Assembly (NCBI RefSeq): GCF_000008765.1
Contig: NC_003030.1
Span: forward strand, 1,026,001 to 1,090,000
Source of the DNA: Clostridium acetobutylicum ATCC 824
GTDB taxonomy: Bacteria > Bacillota > Clostridia > Clostridiales > Clostridiaceae
Reading direction: 5' to 3'
DNA length: 64,000 nt
Under the pieces are notes generated by a model. That model ran no database searches and had not been told where the DNA came from. It saw only the letters and a list, made by a program, of their open reading frames with translations. The position numbers were made by a program, and so were the translations under genes. Numbering within the stretch: the first letter of the stretch is position 1; each line of letters starts with the position of its first letter. This document shows, one piece after another, positions 45,521 through 54,794 of this stretch.

Positions 45521-46666
45521 ATGAAAATAGAATCATTGGTAATTCATGGAGGAAAAGATGGAGACGAATATACAGGTGCAGTAAATGTCCCTATATATCA
45601 AACTTCAACCTTTAAACAAGAAAAGTTAGGTGTAAACAAAGGATATGAATATTCAAGAACAGGAAATCCAACAAGAGAAGCTGTTGAAAAGCTTATTTCA
45701 GATTTAGAGGAAGGTCAATCTGGTTTTGCATTTGCTTCTGGAATGGCAGCTATTACAGCAGTTTTATCTTTATTTAAAACAGGAGATAAAATAATTATAT
45801 CAAACAATGTTTATGGTGGAACTTTTAGAGTTTTAGATAAGGTATTTAATCATTTTAATATAGGTTATAAAATAGTTGATACTTCAAAGGTTCAAGAGAT
45901 AAGGGATAATATAGATAAGGATGTAAAGGCTATATACATTGAAAGTCCTACTAATCCACTTATGGATATTACGGATATTAAGCTTGTTTCAAGTATAGCA
46001 AAAGAAAACAATCTTCTTACTATAGTTGATAATACCTTTATGACACCATATCTTCAAAAACCACTAACACTTGGTGCAGATATAGTACTTCATAGCGCTA
46101 CAAAGTATTTAGGTGGACACAGTGATTTGGTGGCGGGTCTTGTAGTGGTTAACAATAAAGATTTAGCTGAAAAGCTTCATTTTATACAGAATTCAACTGG
46201 AGGAGTACTTGGACCTTTTGATTCATTTCTTCTTATAAGGGGTATAAAAACTCTTGCAGTAAGAATGGATAGGCATACTGATAATGCAAAGAAGATAGCT
46301 TCTCTGTTAAATCATAGAAAAGAAATAGAAAAAGTATACTATCCTGGACTTGAGGAGCATATAGGGCATGAGGTCCAAAAAAAGCAGGCTTCTGGTTATG
46401 GCGCAATAATATCATTTGTTATAAATGAAAAATACGACTATAAAAAGTTTATTGAGAATTTAAAACTTATTACCTTTGGAGAAAGTTTAGGTGGAGTTGA
46501 ATCACTTATATGCCATCCAGCTAGTATGACACATGCAGCAATTCCATATGAAATAAGACAGAAAGTTGGTATTGTAGATAACTTAATAAGACTTTCTGTA
46601 GGAATTGAAAATGGTGATGATTTAATAGAAGACTTGTTGAAAGCTCTTGAGGGGAGTGAAAAATAG
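45521..46666 (+). CDS. mccB: Cystathionine gamma-lyase / homocysteine gamma-lyase
   Basis: A PLP enzyme (381 aa, Cys/Met metabolism family) that cleaves cystathionine to cysteine and 2-oxobutyrate. It shows YEYSRTGNPTREAVEK, FASGMAAITAVLSLF, the IESPTNPL segment, VDNTFMTPY and the PLP-lysine motif HSATKYLGGHSD. It ends with the substrate-site SLGGVESLICHPASMTH. ATG 45521 follows TAGGAGGAG. It shares its last base with the start of mccA, so the pair forms the reverse transsulfuration module. A gamma-synthase activity cannot be excluded from sequence alone, but the MccB assignment fits context. Confidence 0.93.
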   Translation: MKIESLVIHGGKDGDEYTGAVNVPIYQTSTFKQEKLGVNKGYEYSRTGNPTREAVEKLISDLEEGQSGFAFASGMAAITAVLSLFKTGDKIIISNNVYGGTFRVLDKVFNHFNIGYKIVDTSKVQEIRDNIDKDVKAIYIESPTNPLMDITDIKLVSSIAKENNLLTIVDNTFMTPYLQKPLTLGADIVLHSATKYLGGHSDLVAGLVVVNNKDLAEKLHFIQNSTGGVLGPFDSFLLIRGIKTLAVRMDRHTDNAKKIASLLNHRKEIEKVYYPGLEEHIGHEVQKKQASGYGAIISFVINEKYDYKKFIENLKLITFGESLGGVESLICHPASMTHAAIPYEIRQKVGIVDNLIRLSVGIENGDDLIEDLLKALEGSEK

Positions 46667-47577
46667 TGAACTATATAGACGACATTAGACAAATTATAGG
46701 AAACACTCCTATAATAAAAATCAATAACTTTGGATTAAATAGTGGAGTGAATATTTTTGCTAAGCTTGAATTATTGAATCCAGGAGGCAGTGTAAAAGAT
46801 AGAGTAGGCGTTTATATGATAGAGGATGCAGAAAAGAAGGGAAAACTAAAAAAAGGTTATACCATAGTTGAAGGCACAGCGGGTAATACAGGTATAGGAA
46901 TAGCACTTGCAGCTATAAACAAAGGGTATAATGTAATCTTTGTTGTACCTGAGAAGTTTTCTATAGAAAAGCAGACGCTTATGAAAGCATTTGGTGCAAA
47001 AATTATAAATACGCCTAGAGAGGAAGGAATGCAGGGAGCAGTTAAGAAGGCAAATGAGCTTTTGAGTACCATACCTAATTCTATAAGTCTTGGTCAATTC
47101 GTAAACCAAGCAAATCCATTGGCACACTATGAAACTACAGGACCTGAGATTTATAGAGATCTTGAAGGCAACATTGATTATGTAGTTGCAGGTGCTGGTA
47201 GTGGAGGAACCTATGCTGGTGTATTAAAGTTTTTAAAAGAGAAAAAACCAAATATAAAGGGTGTACTTGCTGATCCTGAAGGTTCTACCATGGGTGGAGG
47301 AGAGGAAGCTAGCTATGATATCGAAGGTATAGGAAATGATTTTATTCCAGATACCATGGATATGAATCTTGTAGATGAAGTTATTAAGGTTAATGATGCT
47401 GAGGCTTTTCATATGGTAAGGCAACTTGCCCTTAAAGAAGGACTGATAGTTGGAAGTTCATCTGGTGCAGCTATGGCAGCAGCAATTAAATTAAGTAAAA
47501 AGATTAAAAGTGGTAATATAGTTACTATCTTTCCAGATAGAGGTGACAGGTATTTTAGTAAAAATATTTTAGGATAG
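46666..47577 (+). CDS. mccA: Cystathionine beta-synthase / cysteine synthase family PLP enzyme
   Basis: 303 aa of the beta-substituting PLP family: GNTPIIKINNF at the N-terminus, PLP lysine in NPGGSVKDRVG, the TAGNTGIGIA substrate loop, GAGSGGTYAGV phosphate loop, and VGSSSGAA near the end. In this operon it condenses homocysteine with serine or O-acetylserine to make cystathionine, which MccB then splits. It begins with GTG 46666 overlapping the mccB stop. An antisense RNA started by the S-box promoter would run back across this gene from its 3' end. Confidence 0.93.
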   Translation: MNYIDDIRQIIGNTPIIKINNFGLNSGVNIFAKLELLNPGGSVKDRVGVYMIEDAEKKGKLKKGYTIVEGTAGNTGIGIALAAINKGYNVIFVVPEKFSIEKQTLMKAFGAKIINTPREEGMQGAVKKANELLSTIPNSISLGQFVNQANPLAHYETTGPEIYRDLEGNIDYVVAGAGSGGTYAGVLKFLKEKKPNIKGVLADPEGSTMGGGEEASYDIEGIGNDFIPDTMDMNLVDEVIKVNDAEAFHMVRQLALKEGLIVGSSSGAAMAAAIKLSKKIKSGNIVTIFPDRGDRYFSKNILG

Positions 47578-47607
47578 ATTGGGTAAAATCTATAAGCTTA
47601 TGGAATT

Positions 47608-47646
47608 GAAGGGAGAAATATTGGAGGTATTTCTCTCTTCTTTTAA
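47608..47646 (+). terminator. Terminator of the ubiG-mccBA operon
   Basis: GAAGGGAGAAATA (47608-47620) pairs with TATTTCTCTCTTC (47628-47640), with one G-U, followed by TTTTAATAAAAT. Confidence 0.8.
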
Positions 47647-47716
47647 TAAAATATGTCCTATACCACCACTTTTAATAGAATAAAACCAAATAATAATAAG
47701 TTGGTTCTATTATTAA

Positions 47717-47751
47717 CAAAATAAAATCCTCTTCTTTTAAAAGAAGAGGAT
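47717..47751 (-). terminator. S-box-controlled terminator on the minus strand
   Basis: ATCCTCTTCTTTT and its exact complement make a 26-bp perfect palindrome (47726-47751). On the minus strand it is followed by TTTATTTTG, so it terminates the RNA coming from the S-box. It would decide whether transcription runs on as antisense to mccA. Confidence 0.85.
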
Positions 47752-47784
47752 CTATTAACAAAATAAAAATGTTTAAATAGTCGC

Positions 47785-47888
47785 TCCTCATCTTTCAGAA
47801 AATATCCTGCTGGAATTAGCACCATAAGTATAAAACCTTGGTTGCTGAAACATCATTGGGCCAGTCCCTCCGTTTCTCTTGATAAGGA
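47785..47888 (-). ncRNA. SAM-I (S-box) riboswitch controlling antisense RNA to ubiG-mccBA
   Basis: On the minus strand the S-box consensus is clear: TCCTTATC AAGAG at the 5' side of P1, then CGGAGGGACTGGCCC, GATGTTTCAGCAACC (P2/P3 core) and the 3' P1 arm GATGAGGA. It faces the 3' end of mccA rather than a methionine gene in its own direction. At high SAM the downstream terminator (47726-47751) should form; at low SAM the RNA would extend and be antisense to mccA and upstream genes. I recall exactly this control being reported for ubiGmccBA in C. acetobutylicum. Confidence 0.95.
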
Positions 47889-47925
47889 AATATTAAGTTT
47901 TCGAAACAAAACACTTATTAATTTA

Positions 47926-47953
47926 ATTATACATAATAAAAATCCTTTGTCAA
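47926..47953 (-). promoter_or_regulatory. Promoter of the S-box antisense RNA
   Basis: On the minus strand TTGACA (47953-47948), a 16-bp spacer and TATAAT (47931-47926): both hexamers are perfect consensus. The expected start lies about 30 nt before the S-box. Confidence 0.85.
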
Positions 47954-48002
47954 CAACTTTATGAATATTTTTCATAATAATGATATTTTTGTAAAAAATC
48001 TA

Positions 48003-48029
48003 TTGACAATAAAAAGGAATAGTTATAAA
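48003..48029 (+). promoter_or_regulatory. Candidate promoter of the YezD-like gene
   Basis: TTGACA (48003-48008), 15-bp spacer, TATAAA (48024-48029). The spacer is short, so this is tentative; the gene start is 136 bp further on. Confidence 0.4.
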
Positions 48030-48164
48030 ATTGCATTAATCATATTAATTAAATTGGTTTAGTAAGATAACGAAAAATTTATTTGGCAAGGTTGTAATTA
48101 AAAACATAGTATATAGATATAAATAGTATGATAAATTAGTTTGTTGGTTTACGGGGGGACTTTT

Positions 48165-48335
48165 ATGAATGATTTAGATTATAAAATTAATAAGTCTAAA
48201 ACTATTAAAGGGGAAAGGTATGAGGAAAAAATCTCAAAACTTTTAAAGGAAATAAAATATGGTTCTATAACATTAATTATTCAAGATGGTGTTGTTATAC
48301 AAATAGAGGCAAGTCAAAAGATAAGACTAAGATAG
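48165..48335 (+). CDS. YezD-like small protein (DUF2292)
   Basis: 56 aa; the core KLLKEIKYGSITLIIQDGVV followed by IQIEASQKIRLR fits the DUF2292/YezD family of very small beta-rich proteins. Such genes often accompany cysteine and sulfate assimilation operons, which agrees with its place beside ubiG-mccBA. The start ATG 48165 follows ACGGGGGGAC; an earlier in-frame TTG at 48141 has no site. It is read away from the S-box promoter. Biochemical function unknown. Confidence 0.8.
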   Translation: MNDLDYKINKSKTIKGERYEEKISKLLKEIKYGSITLIIQDGVVIQIEASQKIRLR

Positions 48336-48451
48336 AAAGTTTAAATAAGGGGAGAAAAGTAAAATTTAAATTGACAACTAATTTTTAAGGTGTTAACACA
48401 AAGCTATGGTAGTTACATAAGAATAATATGTTTTGACTGACTAGAAATACT

Positions 48452-48496
48452 AGAGGTCAAGCTTTATTAAATAAAGCTTGACCTCTTTGTTTTTTA
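48452..48496 (+). terminator. Strong intrinsic terminator
   Basis: AGAGGTCAAGCTTTAT (48452-48467) and its complement (48471-48486) make a perfect 16-bp stem with a 3-nt loop, followed by TTGTTTTTTAT. It ends the YezD-like transcript. The rest of the gap up to 48640 is AT-rich with no further feature recognised. Confidence 0.92.
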
Positions 48497-48640
48497 TATG
48501 GAAATGCGAAGAAGAAGAGTTTTTTCGATTTTTAAAAAATTTGATAATTTGAATAGTTACAATTGAAAATTAGTTTCAAAATAAAATACTATTTTAGCAT
48601 ATACGATTTTGTATTGAAAAAGGTATAGGTGGTTATGGGA

Positions 48641-49768
48641 ATGTCAATAGAATTAGATGATAGAAGTAAAAGAATATTTGATTTACTTCAGAAGAAAGGT
48701 GCTATGACAAAAAAAGAAATACTAAAAAATATAGATATGAAGTTGACTACATTAAATCGTTTGATGAGGCCTCTTGAGGATGAAAGACTAATTGTCGAAT
48801 ATGGAATAGAGGACTCAGCAGGGGGAAGAAAGCCTATAATGTATAACGTAAATTTATGTGGCTTTTATATTATAGGAATAGATATATCAAGGGAATTTAT
48901 AAATATAGTATTTACAAACATCAAATTAGAGTTGTTTTATGAGGACAGAATTAATTTAAAAGGTATACTAAGTGAGAAAAAAATTGCAGATAAAATAATT
49001 AACTGCATAAATAAAGTTGTAGGCGAACTTAGATTAGACGTTTTAACTTTATTTGGTGTTGGAGTTTCAGTTTTAAATGTTGCAAGCTTTAAATGTAGTG
49101 GGTATACAAAATTAAAAAGTGAACTTGAGAGGGAACTTTCAAGTAGGGTGATTATTGAAAATGGTGCAAATTCTGCAGCGTTAGCAGAATATTTATATGG
49201 ATTTAATAGGAGAATTTCAAATATGGCGTATTTTAACTGCACAGAGATCATCAGAAGTGGAGTGGTGCTATCAGGACAAGTTCTAAGAACGATAAATAAT
49301 AAAGAAGATGCTTTCTCGAATATGTTAATTATAAATAACAAAAATAAGTTTGATTTCCTGGGAAATTATGTGTCAGAAAGTAGTATAATTAATAATTTTT
49401 GCTCAAAAGTAAAAAGTGGAAGGAAGACCATAATTAAGAAAAATTTAAGAGAGATTAAGCTTTTGGATTTAGAAAATGCCATTAATAAGGGAGATAGCTT
49501 ATCCAAGGAGGTAATTTTAAATTCAGCTGTGATTTTTGGAATAGCTTTAGCTAATTACATACAAGTTTTAGGTTTAAAGGCAATAGTATTAGGTGGAAGC
49601 TTAATTGCTAATTCAAAAACTTTCTACGATGTTTTAACTAAAATAGTATTTGATAGAATTAAAAATCATAAAATTAAGCTTATACGCGAAGGACATTTTA
49701 AAGGAAATATTTTTTCTACAGGGGCAGCAGCGGTAGTTGTGGAGGAATATTTAAAAGTATCTGTTTGA
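48641..49768 (+). CDS. ROK/NagC-type transcriptional regulator with degenerate sugar-binding motifs
   Basis: 375 aa. The N-terminal 70 residues are a winged helix-turn-helix (KKGAMTKKEILKNIDMKLTT with a recognition helix TLNRLMRPLEDE). The remainder follows the ROK fold: FYIIGIDISREFINIV at strand 1, IENGANSAALAEYLYG, and ALANYIQVLGLKAIVLGGSL near the end. The ATP-phosphate DxGGT motif and the CxCGxxGC zinc motif of typical ROK proteins are both absent. It thus appears to be a pure regulator, perhaps responding to an unusual ligand. Start ATG 48641 is 8 nt after AGGTGG. There is no adjacent sugar gene. Confidence 0.8.
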   Translation: MSIELDDRSKRIFDLLQKKGAMTKKEILKNIDMKLTTLNRLMRPLEDERLIVEYGIEDSAGGRKPIMYNVNLCGFYIIGIDISREFINIVFTNIKLELFYEDRINLKGILSEKKIADKIINCINKVVGELRLDVLTLFGVGVSVLNVASFKCSGYTKLKSELERELSSRVIIENGANSAALAEYLYGFNRRISNMAYFNCTEIIRSGVVLSGQVLRTINNKEDAFSNMLIINNKNKFDFLGNYVSESSIINNFCSKVKSGRKTIIKKNLREIKLLDLENAINKGDSLSKEVILNSAVIFGIALANYIQVLGLKAIVLGGSLIANSKTFYDVLTKIVFDRIKNHKIKLIREGHFKGNIFSTGAAAVVVEEYLKVSV

Positions 49769-49783
49769 ATTTGTTTAAGCTAT

Positions 49784-49826
49784 AATATAAGTGGAAACCT
49801 ACTTTGGTTTCCACTTATATTATTAT
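49784..49826. terminator. Bidirectional intrinsic terminator
   Basis: AATATAAGTGGAAACC (49784-49799) pairs perfectly with GGTTTCCACTTATATT (49806-49821) around TACTTT between convergent genes, with A/T-rich flanks. Confidence 0.9.
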
Positions 49827-50179
49827 TTAAGAGAATTAAGAGTATCTCTTCTATTTTCCTGTTTCTTTTCCATATTTTCAAGAGCAGATTTATTCATATT
49901 ATCAGCATTATGGTCTATATATCCTTCTGCATATCTGTATCTTTTTTCAGTATTCTCTATCTCATCATTTTTGCTGTTGGTATCGTTTAATATTTTTTGT
50001 TTTAAGTCATTTATTTCTTCACATCTTCTTTCTTGCTTTCCTTTAGCCATGCTTAGAGCTTGAGGTGAAGATATATCACTGTGTTGTTCTAGGTGTCTTT
50101 CAGTTCTTGTATTTTTTTCAACTAAGTTTGTAAGCTCATCTAATCTATTTTCAGTTTCTCGTGAATTTTTATTACTCAT
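49823..50179 (-). CDS. Small hydrophilic coiled-coil protein, unknown
   Basis: 118 aa, rich in Glu, Lys, Asn and Arg, with almost no hydrophobic core residues and heptad-like patterning; no signal peptide or membrane segment. I do not recognise the family. The ribosome binding site GGAGGTG on the minus strand is excellent, and the gene ends in a shared terminator, which together support it being real. Its sequence composition would suit a helical structural or stress protein, but no function is claimed. Confidence 0.7.
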   Translation of the reverse strand: MSNKNSRETENRLDELTNLVEKNTRTERHLEQHSDISSPQALSMAKGKQERRCEEINDLKQKILNDTNSKNDEIENTEKRYRYAEGYIDHNADNMNKSALENMEKKQENRRDTLNSLK

Positions 50180-50306
50180 AGTGCACCTCCATTAAAATTT
50201 TCTTTATAAAAGGATTTCTTTATCTTAAGCTAAAAAATCCTATAATAATTTTTTGTATAAGTAGAACAATATATACTAGCGAATTGTAGGAAAAGTGAGA
50301 AAAGAA

Positions 50307-50335
50307 TTGACATAGGGACAATAAATTGATAGTAT
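50307..50335 (+). promoter_or_regulatory. Promoter of the his operon
   Basis: TTGACA (50307-50312), 17-bp spacer, TAGTAT (50330-50335). It is followed directly by the palindrome at 50348-50367. Confidence 0.8.
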
Positions 50336-50347
50336 ATATTTAATGAA

Positions 50348-50367
50348 TTAATACGTTAGCGTGTTAA
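50348..50367 (+). promoter_or_regulatory. Palindromic operator candidate for a histidine regulator
   Basis: TTAATACGTTAGCGTGTTAA is a 20-bp inverted repeat (8 of 10 positions per half match). It overlaps or just follows the expected transcription start of the his operon. It is the type of site expected for a HisR-like repressor proposed in Firmicutes; the regulator itself is not in the window, and the assignment is inferential. Confidence 0.65.
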
Positions 50368-50405
50368 AGCGGTAAAGAACAAAGTTCAAAATGGGAAGTG
50401 AAGTT

Positions 50406-51629
50406 ATGATAAATTTAAAAAAATATATACCAGAAGGCTCTAGGGATATATTATTTGAGGAATGCACAATAAAAAATAACATTGAAAATATATTAAGAAA
50501 TAGCTATATAAATGTTGGTTATGAAGAAGTTAGATCACCAACTTTGGAATTTTACGATGTATATAATCTTGAAAATCAACCCATAAGTCAGGAAAAGATG
50601 TATAAACTATTTGATAATACAGGAAGAATTCTAGTTCTTAGACCTGACATGACAACACCCATTGCAAGAATATGTGCTACAAAACTTAAAAATAGGGTAT
50701 ATCCTTTAAAATTAAGTTATACAGGTAATATATATAGGATGAACAAGGCTCTTAATGGGAAAATAAGTGAAATCACTCAATCGGGAATAGAGATACTTGG
50801 TTTTTCAAGCCTTAAGGCAGACGCAGAAGTTATAATTACAGCTATAAAAGCTATTTTAAAGACAGGGCTTAAAAATTTTAAAATTGAAATAGGACAGGTT
50901 GAATTTTTTAAGAGTATAATTTCAGACACAGCATTAAAAGAACAGGATACAGAAAAGTTAAGAAATTTTATTGAAAATAAGAATTTCAGTAAGGTTGAGG
51001 AGTTTATTTTAAGGAATAGCGATCTAATTGGTGAAACAAGTTCTAAAGTACTTATGAATCTACCTAATTTATTTGGAGGAAAGGAAGTTATAGAAAAAGC
51101 TGAGCAATTAACGTCTAATAAGCAAGCTATTGAGGCATTAAAAAAGGTTAGAGACTTATATGATATTGTTAAAAGAGCTGGTTTTGGAGAATATATTTTA
51201 ATAGATTTAGGAATGGTTCAGCATATAAATTACTACACGGGTCTCATTTTTAGAGGATATGCCCATGGAATTGGAGATGACCTTTTAAGTGGTGGAAGAT
51301 ATGATAAGCTATTAGGACAATTTGGGTATGATATTCCTGCAACTGGGCTTGCTATAAATGTTGATAATTTAGTTGCAGCGCTTGATGATTGTGTAAGAGA
51401 AAATTTATATTCAAGAGATAGGTATGTTGTTTTTGCTTCTAGCTGTAATATAGAAAAGGCATATGAGGCAGTTTCTAAATTGAATTCGGAAGGGAAAAGG
51501 GCAGAGGTAAGCCTTTTTGACAATATAGAGGAAACAAAAAAATATTGTATTGAAAATAAAATTAGTAAAATCTTTAATGCAGATACAGGCAAAACAATTG
51601 TGGAGGAAAACTATTATGGACAAAAATAA
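50406..51629 (+). CDS. hisZ: ATP phosphoribosyltransferase regulatory subunit
   Basis: HisZ is a catalytically inactive HisRS-like paralogue that pairs with short HisG to give an active, histidine-sensitive first enzyme. The 407-aa sequence has class II synthetase motifs ([36 protein letters not shown]) but lacks the C-terminal anticodon-binding domain signature of true HisRS. It leads the operon and is directly followed by a short hisG, which confirms it as HisZ, not HisS. ATG 50391 is in frame but without ribosome site; 50406 follows GGGAAGTG. Confidence 0.9.
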   Translation: MINLKKYIPEGSRDILFEECTIKNNIENILRNSYINVGYEEVRSPTLEFYDVYNLENQPISQEKMYKLFDNTGRILVLRPDMTTPIARICATKLKNRVYPLKLSYTGNIYRMNKALNGKISEITQSGIEILGFSSLKADAEVIITAIKAILKTGLKNFKIEIGQVEFFKSIISDTALKEQDTEKLRNFIENKNFSKVEEFILRNSDLIGETSSKVLMNLPNLFGGKEVIEKAEQLTSNKQAIEALKKVRDLYDIVKRAGFGEYILIDLGMVQHINYYTGLIFRGYAHGIGDDLLSGGRYDKLLGQFGYDIPATGLAINVDNLVAALDDCVRENLYSRDRYVVFASSCNIEKAYEAVSKLNSEGKRAEVSLFDNIEETKKYCIENKISKIFNADTGKTIVEENYYGQK

Positions 51630-52263
51630 AACAATTAGGATTGCACTTACAAAGGGAAGGCTTGAGAAGGCCGCTGTGGAGATTTTTGAAAATATAGGAC
51701 TTGATTGTAGTGAACTTAAGGATAAAGGCAGAAAACTTATATTCCATGATTTTAAGAATAGTATAGATTTTGTTCTTGTAAAGGCACCTGATGTGTTAAC
51801 TTATGTTGAGCATGGAGCAGCTGACATAGGAATAGTTGGAAAAGACACTCTTCTTGAAATGAAAAAGGATTTTTATGAGGTTTTGGATTTAAAGGTTGGA
51901 AAGTGTAAATTTTCTTTGGCGTCTATTTCAAGTTTTAAATTAAATGAGGGATTTAACAGAATGAAGATAGCAACAAAGTATCCCAATGTGACAAGAGAAT
52001 ATTTCAGAGAAAAGGGAATAGATGTTGAAATAATAAAGATAGAAGGTTCTGTTGAACTTGCACCAATACTTAATCTAGCGGATGCAATTGTAGATATAGT
52101 TGAGACAGGAACAACACTTAAAGAAAATGGTCTTGTAATTTTTGATGATATATGCGATATAAGTGCAAGAATGATAGTAAATAGGGCAAGTATGAAGCTT
52201 AATAAGGATAGGATAACGGATATAATACAAAAAGTAAAAAATTATGTTGAGAGGGAGAGTTAG
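51616..52263 (+). CDS. hisG: ATP phosphoribosyltransferase, short form
   Basis: The catalytic subunit joins ATP and PRPP, committing to histidine synthesis. At 215 aa it is the short form that lacks the C-terminal ACT-like regulatory domain and so needs HisZ. Motifs include [16 protein letters not shown] near the N-terminus, [14 protein letters not shown] and the PRPP loop [21 protein letters not shown] 51616 has TGGAGGAAAA and overlaps the hisZ end by 14 nt. Confidence 0.95.
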   Translation: MDKNKTIRIALTKGRLEKAAVEIFENIGLDCSELKDKGRKLIFHDFKNSIDFVLVKAPDVLTYVEHGAADIGIVGKDTLLEMKKDFYEVLDLKVGKCKFSLASISSFKLNEGFNRMKIATKYPNVTREYFREKGIDVEIIKIEGSVELAPILNLADAIVDIVETGTTLKENGLVIFDDICDISARMIVNRASMKLNKDRITDIIQKVKNYVERES

Positions 52264-52265
52264 AG

Positions 52266-53561
52266 TTGGAAGATATTATAAGAATAATACAAGATGGCAG
52301 TTTGGATGGGGAAAAGTACTTTCAGTCATTAAAGGAGAGACAGGGAAAAGAAAATGCTGAGATAATTAAAACAGTGAAATTCATAATAGATAATGTAAAG
52401 GAAAATGGAGATAAAGCACTTATTGAATACACTAGCAAATTTGATAAAGTAGAGCTTCAAAGTATAGAGGTTACAAAAGAAGAAATAAAAGCTGCTTACA
52501 GTAAAGTAGAGAATGACTTTATTTGTGCCCTTAAAACTGCAAAGGAAAACATTGAGGAGTATCACTCAAAACAAGTTCAAAATTCATATGTTATAACTAA
52601 GGAAAATGGTATTGTAATGGGAAGAACAGTAAGGGGACTTGATAAAGTTGGTATATATGTACCAGGAGGAACAGCGGCATATCCTTCATCAGTTATTATG
52701 AACGCAGTACCTGCTAAGGTTGCAGGAGTAAATAAAATTATAATGACTACTCCACCTATGAAAGACGGCTTTGTAAATCCGAGCATTCTAGTTGCAGCAG
52801 ATTTAGCTGGAGTTGATAAGATATATAAGGTAGGAGGAGCTCAAGCAATTGCAGCGCTTGCATTTGGAACTGAGACAATAGATAAAGTAGATAAGATTGT
52901 AGGACCTGGAAATATATTTGTTGCAATGGCAAAGAAAAGTGTATATGGATTTGTAGATATAGATATGATAGCAGGTCCAAGTGAGATACTTGTTATTTCA
53001 GATGAAACAGGAAATCCTAAATTTATAGCTGCAGATTTAATGTCACAAGCAGAACACGACACACTTGCCTCATCTATTTTAGTTACAACTTCAAAAGAAC
53101 TTATAGGTAAGGTTATAGAAGAGATAAAACTTCAAGTAGAGGGATTAAGTAGAAAGGAAATAATACTTGAAGCTTTAAGGAATTTTGGTGCCATAATATT
53201 GGTAGATAGTATAAGTAGAGCCATAGAAATAGGAAATGTTGTAGCTCCAGAACATCTTGAAATCATAACGCCTAATCCCTTTGAATATTTGAATGATATA
53301 AAAAATGCAGGCTCAATATTTTTAGGAAGCTATTCTCCAGAACCCTTAGGGGATTATATGGCAGGACCTAATCATGTGCTTCCTACAAGTGGAACAGCTA
53401 GATTCTCTTCTCCACTTTCGGTAGATGATTTTGTTAAGAAGTCAAGTTATTTATATTATTCAGAAAAGGCTCTTAGAAATGTGAATGATAAGGTAGTTAA
53501 GATTGCTGAAACAGAAGGACTTACAGCACACGCTAATTCAATTAAAGTAAGATTTAAATAA
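52266..53561 (+). CDS. hisD: Histidinol dehydrogenase
   Basis: Oxidises L-histidinol to histidine in two NAD-dependent steps with zinc. 431 aa with the family motifs [63 protein letters not shown], the QAEHD zinc ligands and [18 protein letters not shown] near the end. The start codon is TTG 52266, three bases after the hisG stop, preceded by GAGAGGGAGAG. Length and order are normal. Confidence 0.96.
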   Translation: MEDIIRIIQDGSLDGEKYFQSLKERQGKENAEIIKTVKFIIDNVKENGDKALIEYTSKFDKVELQSIEVTKEEIKAAYSKVENDFICALKTAKENIEEYHSKQVQNSYVITKENGIVMGRTVRGLDKVGIYVPGGTAAYPSSVIMNAVPAKVAGVNKIIMTTPPMKDGFVNPSILVAADLAGVDKIYKVGGAQAIAALAFGTETIDKVDKIVGPGNIFVAMAKKSVYGFVDIDMIAGPSEILVISDETGNPKFIAADLMSQAEHDTLASSILVTTSKELIGKVIEEIKLQVEGLSRKEIILEALRNFGAIILVDSISRAIEIGNVVAPEHLEIITPNPFEYLNDIKNAGSIFLGSYSPEPLGDYMAGPNHVLPTSGTARFSSPLSVDDFVKKSSYLYYSEKALRNVNDKVVKIAETEGLTAHANSIKVRFK

Positions 53562-53573
53562 GAGGTGAAAGTA

Positions 53574-54167
53574 GTGGAAGAAAAAAGAACAGCCTTTATA
53601 GAGAGAAAAACCACCGAGACCAGCATAGAGGTTGATATAAATTTAGATGGTGAAGGAAAATATGATATAGATACAGGGATAGGTTTTTTTGACCATATGC
53701 TAGAGCTTATGAGTAAACATGGACTTATAGATTTAAAAGTAAAGGTTATAGGGGATTTAAAAGTTGATAGTCACCATACTGTTGAGGACACAGGGATAGT
53801 AATAGGTGAGTGTATCAATAAAGCACTAGGAAATAAGAAATCCATAAATAGGTATGGAACTTCATTTGTCCCTATGGATGAAAGCTTGTGTCAGGTATCT
53901 ATGGATATAAGTGGAAGAGCGTTTTTAGTTTTTGATGGAGAATTTACCTGCGAAAAGCTTGGAGATTTTCAAACTGAAATGGTAGAAGAATTTTTTAGAG
54001 CACTAGCATTTAATGCTGGAATAACCCTTCATGCTAGAGTAATTTACGGGAAGAATAATCATCATATGATAGAGGGATTATTTAAAGCCTTTGGAAGAGC
54101 TTTAAGTGAGGCTGTTAGCAAAAATACAAGAATAAAAGGAGTTATGTCAACAAAAGGAAGTATATAA
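53574..54167 (+). CDS. hisB: Imidazoleglycerol-phosphate dehydratase
   Basis: Dehydrates imidazoleglycerol phosphate to imidazoleacetol phosphate with manganese. 197 aa, only the dehydratase; the N-terminal phosphatase of the E. coli bifunctional HisB is absent. Metal-binding motifs are [27 protein letters not shown] and [16 protein letters not shown]. The start is GTG 53574, 6 nt after AGAGGTG; another in-frame GTG (53565) overlaps that site. Confidence 0.95.
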
Positions 54168-54181
54168 AGGGGGCGTTAAGT

Positions 54182-54793
54182 ATGAATAAAAAAATAGCTA
54201 TAATAGATTATGATATGGGAAATCTCCTTAGTGTTAAGAAAGCTTTCGATTATATTGGGGCAAATTCGTTTATAACCTCTGATTCAAAGGAAATAGAAAA
54301 AAGTGATGCTATAATACTTCCAGGCGTGGGAGCTTTTCCTGATGCTATGAGTAGTTTAAAAGAAAATGGGATAGATAAAACAATTATAAATGAAGCTAAA
54401 AATGGAAAACCTTTTGCGGGAATATGCCTTGGAATGCAGCTTCTATTTGATGAGAGTGAAGAGGTTACAAACACAAAAGGGCTTGGACTTATAGGCGGAA
54501 AAATAAGAAAAATGAAAACAGAGTTTAAAATTCCACATATGGGATGGAATAGTTTAAATATACCTAGAGAGTGCAATATATTAAAGGGAGTTTCAAAAGG
54601 AAGCTATGTGTACTTTGTTCATTCTTACTATGCAGAATTGGCGGATAAAAATAATCTAAATGCATATTGTGATTATGGGACTAAGTTGCCAGCGGTTGTA
54701 AGCTATAAAAATATATTTGGAATTCAGTTTCATCCAGAAAAAAGCGGAGAGATAGGACTTACAATACTTAAAAACTTTTGGGAGTTGATATAA
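54182..54793 (+). CDS. hisH: Imidazole glycerol phosphate synthase glutaminase subunit
   Basis: HisH supplies ammonia from glutamine to HisF. The 203-aa class I amidotransferase shows [16 protein letters not shown] at the N-terminus, the nucleophile Cys in [11 protein letters not shown], the oxyanion strand region and the His-Glu pair in [14 protein letters not shown]. The ATG 54182 follows AAAGGGGGCG. It is separated from its partner hisF by hisA, the common Firmicute order. Confidence 0.95.
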
Positions 54794-54794
54794 T

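Noticed and set aside
50406-51629. hisZ considered as histidyl-tRNA synthetase (hisS)
   Set aside because: It lacks the C-terminal anticodon-binding domain and is followed by the short form of hisG, which requires HisZ.
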